This document shows positions 58,991 through 64,000 of a stretch of DNA of 64,000 nt, one piece after another. The notes under the pieces were generated by a model that worked only from the letters and a program-made list of their open reading frames with translations, was not told the DNA's origin and made no database searches. The position numbers were made by a program, and so were the translations under genes. Numbering within the stretch: the first letter of the stretch is position 1; each line of letters starts with the position of its first letter. The DNA comes from Gnetum montanum (taxonomy: Eukaryota > Streptophyta > Gnetopsida > Gnetales > Gnetaceae), in contig MNCI01002152.1 of assembly GCA_015680685.1 (NCBI GenBank), forward strand, positions 372,498 through 436,497, in the 5' to 3' direction.

Positions 58991-60183
58991 ATGCCTCTCC
59001 TACAAGATGATAATAATGCCACACCTAGTGAGGAATTTCATTGGAGAACCAACGAACTATATGATGATGAAGATTGGAGTACACAACCTGATGTAGAGAT
59101 TTTTTATAAACATAAACAAAGGCAACATCATCCCAATGCACAAAATCATAACTTACAAGCTGATGATCAACCCCTACTAGCCACTACAAGCTTCACACAA
59201 ATACAAGAGGCTATTCGAATCTCCCGTAGGCATGGTAAAGAGATCCGTCTACCCAGGCTTGATTTAAACAACTTTCCTAATTTTTCAGGAGGCTATGCCT
59301 TAGACCCGTATCAACATTTACAAGCCTTCTATGATGCCTGTATGTTGAACAACATTGAAAATGGTTGGCAAAAACTTAAGCTCTTTCCTATGACACTTGT
59401 TGGCCAAGCAAAAGTATGGTATAGATCATTAAAACCAAATTCAATACAACGTTGGTCAACAATGGTAGAAGTCTTTAACAAAAAATATCAAACCTATGCA
59501 AGAGTATCAACCTTAAGGAAACAAATCCAAGGATGGAAACAAGCACAACATGAACCCTTGGACATGGCCTTAGAAAGATATTATGCACTATTGAACAAGT
59601 GTCTAGGCCATGGGTTTTCTGAGGAAAGGCTAATGTACCATATCATTGATGGGCTACATGACGAAACAAGAGAGACCCTATGGATTTATGTCCAAGGCCA
59701 ACTATACAAACTATGAACCCATCAATTCCAAGAGCTTATTATGTGGGTAGAAAAAGAAGAAGGAGAATTAGCTAGACGGGAGAGTGTTTAAAAACATCAA
59801 TAGGATAAAAATCTCAACTTAACAAAGGTCCATGATCATAAAAAGGAGAAATTAACCTATCACAAGGAGAAAGAATCATCTTTGCCAATACAACAATGAT
59901 TAGAAGAAGTCGAGGCAAAGATCATAAGATGTTGGAATGGACATATCAAAAGTGTGGATAATTTATCAACATTATTGGAGATAGAGTTTTGACAACCCAA
60001 GAAGCAGAAAAAAACATTAGACAATCGGAAAGAAGGGATAAGGAAAATAAGAGCTCAACTTCCAATCATACGTATGAATGTAACATATGCCTGTACGATC
60101 ACCCCAAGGGCCAATGCCAAATCTTGTCACATTTACATGAGCATTGGGGAAATACGTTACATCCAGAGTTCGTGCAAAGATAC
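58991..60183 (+). pseudogene. gag: gag of F, best preserved of the family
   Basis: Starts M-P-L-L-Q-D at 58991 and is open for 241 codons to 59716, with the whole gag core: ISRRHGKEIRLPRLDLNNF, HLQAFYDACMLNN, LFPMTLVGQAKVWYRSLKP, VFNKKYQTYARVSTLRKQIQ, LERYYALLNKCLG. One stop ends it at 59716. A Glu/Lys linker and a zinc-knuckle CNICLYDHPKGQC (C-x2-C-x3-H-x4-C) at about 60079-60117 follow in recoverable frame. Function: capsid and RNA binding. The C-terminal Cys box has three residues, not four, between the second Cys and the His, as in the other copies. Confidence 0.8.
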
Positions 60184-60980
60184 TGTGTTCGATCATAGTG
60201 GCAAAAATCCCAGTCATGGGGAAGACCACCCCTAAACTAGAGACACCCTTCATATCATCCGAACCTAAAGGCTTATCTTGTTCAACATCTTGTTTCCCCA
60301 ACTGGGCCAACATACTCTATCTCACTACAGTACCATTCTCCTCAATACTATCAGCCCATGCCTCCAACACAACCACCACCTTGTGTATCCTACACTTCTC
60401 CCAATTTTCAACATTCTCATCCTTTTCCTCCTTATACATTGCCACCAACTATTCCTAAGGTATCTACACCACTGCAGCAACCCATGAATGTCACTTGTGC
60501 TGCTACTACCAATAGCAGTGAGAGGCCTCCTTAACATCCAAAGCATCCATTCTTTAAATATGACCGTAAGAAGGGACAACACAATTCGTAGGCCACTACA
60601 TCCTCCAACTCAGCACAAGTCCCACACTATGGTGCACCCTTATCTTCGAACCCCACACCTCATGTTACTTCATCGAGGCCACCAACTCACACTCTAACAA
60701 CAATATGACCCAATGAACACAGTCATGGAAGGCACCATCCCAATCCTTGCATACCATCTAACGGTCCCAAATATCATAGTCGGTCAACTCGTTATCTTGG
60801 AACTACATCGTATAAATTGCCCCACTATGCTTACTATAATTAGGTGTGTGAACCCCAAGGGGGTAAATATGACCAAGTTCCAATACTTCCAACATGCAAG
60901 GATCATCATTTTCCCTTTATTAATCCTTGTCATCCTCAACCAATTAGTTATGGGGGATATCCCCCATTCTAATAACAAGC
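60184..60980 (+). pseudogene. Pro/Tyr/Gly-rich tail of F gag, degenerate
   Basis: Continues the gag tail in broken frames (His/Pro/Tyr-rich), ending near a GGGGGATATCCCCC palindrome at 60952-60965 that encodes a Gly-Tyr-Pro type segment. In B the same place has a C run of 15. Confidence 0.5.
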
Positions 60981-61959
60981 AGGATTAATAAATATTTTTC
61001 ATTTTCTTTAATTTTAAAACTTTTTCTTTTCCAGTTTTTCAATTTTTTTTAACTTTCTTGTTTTATCTTTTTGTCTTTTTGGTATTTTTGTCTTTTTACA
61101 CTTTTGTAAGTAATCTCATCTACGAATAAAACACTCATGTGGATCATTGGTTAAGGTGTGTTCTATGTTTTCGAGTCTCGAGTAATCAATTATTTGGACA
61201 GTGAGCCCATTACACCCACTCATCCATTCTACAAATAAGAGGTTCTGTTCAAGGGTACAGTGCTATTCTTGACATTCTTAAAAACTTAAAATGAATTGTT
61301 TGTTTATTGTACCCAGAATGAAGAAGGATGGACCAATAGGGAATGATTAAGGTGTGACATCAAGGGGACTTGTGGATTCTCTTTGGTGACATCTGTGGGA
61401 GTTATCATGCAATATGGTTGTACTAAGATCCTTGTAGATCTAACGCAAAATGGGAGTAAGAGTAATCAAAAGGGCACTCAAAAATCCAATGCTATTCTAG
61501 GGGGTCCCACTAGAAAGACATGCACCCATGCCTGAAGGTTGGTGACTTCTCTAGATTTAGTATTCAAAAAAGAAGAAAAAGAAAAATGAAAAGAAAAGTT
61601 CCATGAAACAAAAATCACTCCTCCCTTGAATAAAATGCCAAGTGATCATACACCTTATTGTTATGGTACTCTCATAGTTGCTCATCATGATATGAAACAA
61701 TGCGATGTCAATGATTAGAGAAATGGACTTGGTCCTGATCTTGGAACGACAGGTTAATGACACATTGATCATGATTTACATGGAGGATTCACTATGCCCT
61801 AGGTCAGTTACCTCATGTCCCAATCTCTACAATCCCTTTCTATAGTTCATCTCATCTCATTTTTTATGTAATTTTAGTTCGTGTTGTGTGTAACATAGAA
61901 TTCTTACCTCATTTCGATGATAATTACATGTGTGTGTTTTGTGGAGTTAGTGCAGATTA
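60981..61959. other. noncoding middle of F with a small antisense frame
   Basis: T-rich then mixed sequence collinear with B 9970-10940. An antisense frame at 61772-61557 starts M-I-N-V-S-L-T-C and keeps the SKIRTKS and ITWHFIQGRSDF blocks of the B frame. Function unknown. Confidence 0.35.
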
Positions 61960-62060
61960 CATTTAACCCTTCTAGTGCCCACAGACACATTAAGTGTGGT
62001 TACACAAGGGCATTATAGGTAAGAACCTACTTTGGGAAGGACCCACTTATGTAATCTTTT
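61960..62060 (+). other. conserved noncoding block, copy in F
   Basis: TTCTAGTGCCCACAGACAC, GGGCATTATAGG, GGGAAGGACCCACTT. AAGTG near the start can pair with CACTT at the end. Confidence 0.6.
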
Positions 62061-62336
62061 GTAATCTTCACTTATGACATAGCTCACACACCATTTCTTA
62101 CCCTCAACATAATTTTTCATAATGTTCTTTCCCTACTATTATCCCTCTAAATTTCAACATTCCTATGTACCAATACATAGCCGTTTTCTCCCATTCGAGG
62201 TTTTATTGATAAAATCCATACCATTATACTTAATTGTGCCTTTCGAATTAATGGAATTACCTTAGCAACCTTTAACATGTTCCACATGTAAACAAACCCT
62301 AAAAATTTAGTTTTTCCCTTGCGCCTAAAACATCAA

Positions 62337-62426
62337 TAGGTCATGATATCGCGTACGTGATATCACGGATGATGCGATATCACATACACGATATCGCGTC
62401 CCTCCAATCCTATAAATAGGAAATGC

Positions 62427-62507
<81 letters not shown>

Positions 62508-62650
62508 ACCNATTTTTCTCTATGACTTGCGAGTATGACATCTTTGCTTTTCAACATCTATCTTGCTCATTGGTACTCCAATTTTAATTTCTTCTGAACC
62601 TACTTGAACCCGAAATGTTCAGCTTAGTCGTGGGGGAGGGACACCTGCTG
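62337..62650 (+). repeat. LTR promoter fragment with GATATC palindromes and a PPT-like run
   Basis: GATATC sites at 62345-62396 followed by CTATAAATAGG at 62409-62419 match the promoter part of the A/B/E/F/G LTRs. The normal LTR sequence after the TATA box is missing and replaced by a C run. A GTCGTGGGGGAGGG at 62627-62640 resembles the family polypurine tract. Collapsed or chimeric. Confidence 0.5.
62428..62507. repeat. homopolymer run of 80 C
   Basis: Unbroken C run followed by ACC and a single N (62511). Most likely an assembly or sequencing artefact joining two contigs. Confidence 0.9.
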
Positions 62651-62925
62651 AAAAGTGTTTAACTTTTTTGGAATTTATCATAACCCAAAGGACATCATCT
62701 AGGGTAATTAGCTATAACACTTAGAATAATTGTGCCCAAAAACCATTTAATCCCTAGGTATACTAGGAAACTAAAATTGGAAACCACCTAAGTCACAGGA
62801 CTCATTATTACAATCTTTCAGGAAATATCACATGAAGATAAAAAAATTAATTAATTAAGGCAAGTAGTAAGGTATAACTTAATTTCAAAAATAACCTTAC
62901 TAAAGCTTGGCCTGTGTGATTGTAG

Positions 62926-63996
62926 ATGGCCCCAAAACGTGGACAAAAGGAAGGTCCTACTGAAGGTGGAAGCAAACGATCTCAGAGATGTGGAAGACAA
63001 GATCCTACCGGAAAACATACAGAACAGGAGGAGAAATCATTTAGTATTCATCAAGAGGACCCTCCTATCGTACAGTCTGGGCAAGTAGAAGGAGGAGCTG
63101 CTACAGCACCTGAATAGGGACAACATCTCACGTTGCCCCAAGATTGTGTTTAGGCCATCCATGAAAAGCCCACACTCGTTGTGGTGATTGTGGAGTTAAA
63201 CTTTGAATCTTTTGTAGAGTTTTCTCTTGAGGCTATTAGGGATCACCTCAAAGGATCTCCCTTATGGCCTACCCTCTTTGAAAGAAATGCTTGGTACCTA
63301 GGTGAGACGTACCAGTTTTGGCACAATAGAGAGCAAGGCACTACTATCAACATTTGTGGTGTGATAGTCAAGTTCTTCATGTAGGCTATTTCAGAAGTAT
63401 TAAACCTTCTAAATGTAAGGCCAAAATTTTCTCAGTTATCCACCTGTTCAGACCCTGATGTGGGACGGGATTGGTTGAAAAGGGCTTATGGCAGAGATAA
63501 AACATTTGGTGGGTTGACAACAAAAGAGAGGATTTACTTAAAAATTGAAACATATCACCTCTTCCCCATGAAGAGCTTAAAAAGAATATCAATGTATGAC
63601 GCAAGAGGATGTGCAATGCTAATGGGAAAGGTTAATGCTAACCTACCCCATCTATATTTAACGGAGATCCTGAGGAAGTTCGAGGAACAGAAGATAGGGA
63701 AGATGGCATTTCCTTTTCCTTGTCTTATTAGAAAGCTTTGCTGACATGCTGGTATTCAAGGGTATACCAATGATGTCCTCTGAAAAGCCTAGATTGCTTC
63801 ATATGCTGAATTGTTAAAGTTTCCATCCCCAAGGAAAATCACTAGTGAGACGCTGGGACCAGAAGAAGAAGAACAACAGATGGCTAGACCGACTACAACT
63901 CAACTTGCAAGACCCAACCAACCTCCAAGTGTAGGTCCCAACCAACAATAGGAAGCAGGGCCCAACATAGGCTAGGATCAACCACCACTGCCACAA
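62926..63996 (+). pseudogene. 3' ORF of F (plant-transposon-protein-like), runs off the window
   Basis: ATG directly after CTGTGTGATTGTAG, a splice-acceptor-like site. Starts M-A-P-K-R-G-Q, Lys/Gln-rich to about 63115, then a globular part in one recoverable frame (63181-63744) with LWPTLFERNAWYLGE, VGRDWLKRAYGRDK, FGGLTTKERIYLK and a closing FPFPCLIRKLC. A terminal FPxLIxxLC-type motif is familiar from the putative plant transposon protein domain found in Athila/Tat elements. A Gln/Pro-rich tail follows. Stops at 63115, 63381 and 63741 break it. Might be env-like or accessory; function unknown. Confidence 0.6.
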
Positions 63997-64000
63997 GACT

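Larger units (their letters stand above)
58000..63996 (+). mobile_element. LTR retrotransposon F, related to B, 3' end not in window
   Basis: 5' LTR, primer site, gag, noncoding middle and 3' ORF in the same order as B. The five bases before the LTR are GCATT; the matching right end is not visible. An LTR-like fragment with a C run (62337-62650) lies between the conserved block and the 3' ORF and is absent from B at that place, so F is interrupted or the assembly is faulty there. Confidence 0.7.

Noticed and set aside
62363-62557. Poly-glycine reading frame on the minus strand
   Set aside because: Translation of the 80-base C run, not a protein.
1-63996. tRNA or rRNA genes
   Set aside because: No cloverleaf with A and B boxes or rRNA core sequence was recognised; the tRNA-Asp-like 18-mers are primer-binding sites.

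Overview
The window is non-genic DNA of a large-genome land plant (organism inferred, not proven). It is AT-rich and holds no intact host gene, RNA gene, CRISPR array or bacterial operon. It is a nest of decayed LTR retrotransposons. The plant origin is shown by Ty3/gypsy Tat/Athila-type gag, protease, RT, RNase H and integrase remnants, by primer-binding sites (PBS) matching the 3' end of plant tRNA-Asp, and by pieces of three plant genes (soluble inorganic pyrophosphatase, a bHLH factor, ANGUSTIFOLIA/CtBP) carried in one element. A gymnosperm-like giant genome would fit but cannot be fixed from this sequence.

Layout. 1-5757: LTR debris, namely the end of an Athila-like LTR (A), fragments of a ~1.65 kb LTR family (C), and a minus-strand C copy reduced to two LTRs with almost no interior. 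5758-46450: the backbone is probably one giant (~19 kb) Tat/Ogre-like element on the plus strand, with gag-protease at 5758-15036, a long spacer, RT-RNaseH-archaeal-type RNaseH-integrase at 32760-46450, and its 3' LTR at 46670-47818 plus 54910-55396. The spacer holds a degenerate multi-exon gene on the opposite strand (28523 down to about 16069) and a tandem array of ~183-bp units, many with a hairpin (29050-32130). Assigning gag-protease and RT-integrase to one element is inference.

Four younger elements sit inside this backbone. B (6572-12927, plus, duplication CATGG) is in gag. G (21261-27900, minus, no target duplication seen) is in the antisense gene. D (34601-44831, minus, duplication CATT+C/T) is in the second RNase H. 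E (47819-54904, plus, duplication ATAGC) is in the 3' LTR. A further copy, F, starts at 58000. B, E, F and G share PBS type, TG...CA ends, a polypurine tract (PPT) and a gag (with protease in E and G), but no RT or integrase, so they look non-autonomous. D has ~4 kb LTRs, longer than its 2.5 kb gag-protease interior.

Most unusual points: (1) D's LTRs carry parts of at least three unrelated plant genes upstream of the LTR TATA box; (2) the A/B/E/F/G family has arrays of GATATC-centred palindromes just upstream of the TATA box, and copy number differs between the two LTRs of each pair that can be compared; (3) hairpins in the 183-bp array keep pairing while arm sequence changes; (4) the antisense gene has splice junctions that keep reading phase; (5) a ~90-nt noncoding block recurs in five element copies. 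Three assembly gaps (28760-28888, 41100-41853, 55066-55081) and an 80-nt C run (62428-62507) limit certainty locally.
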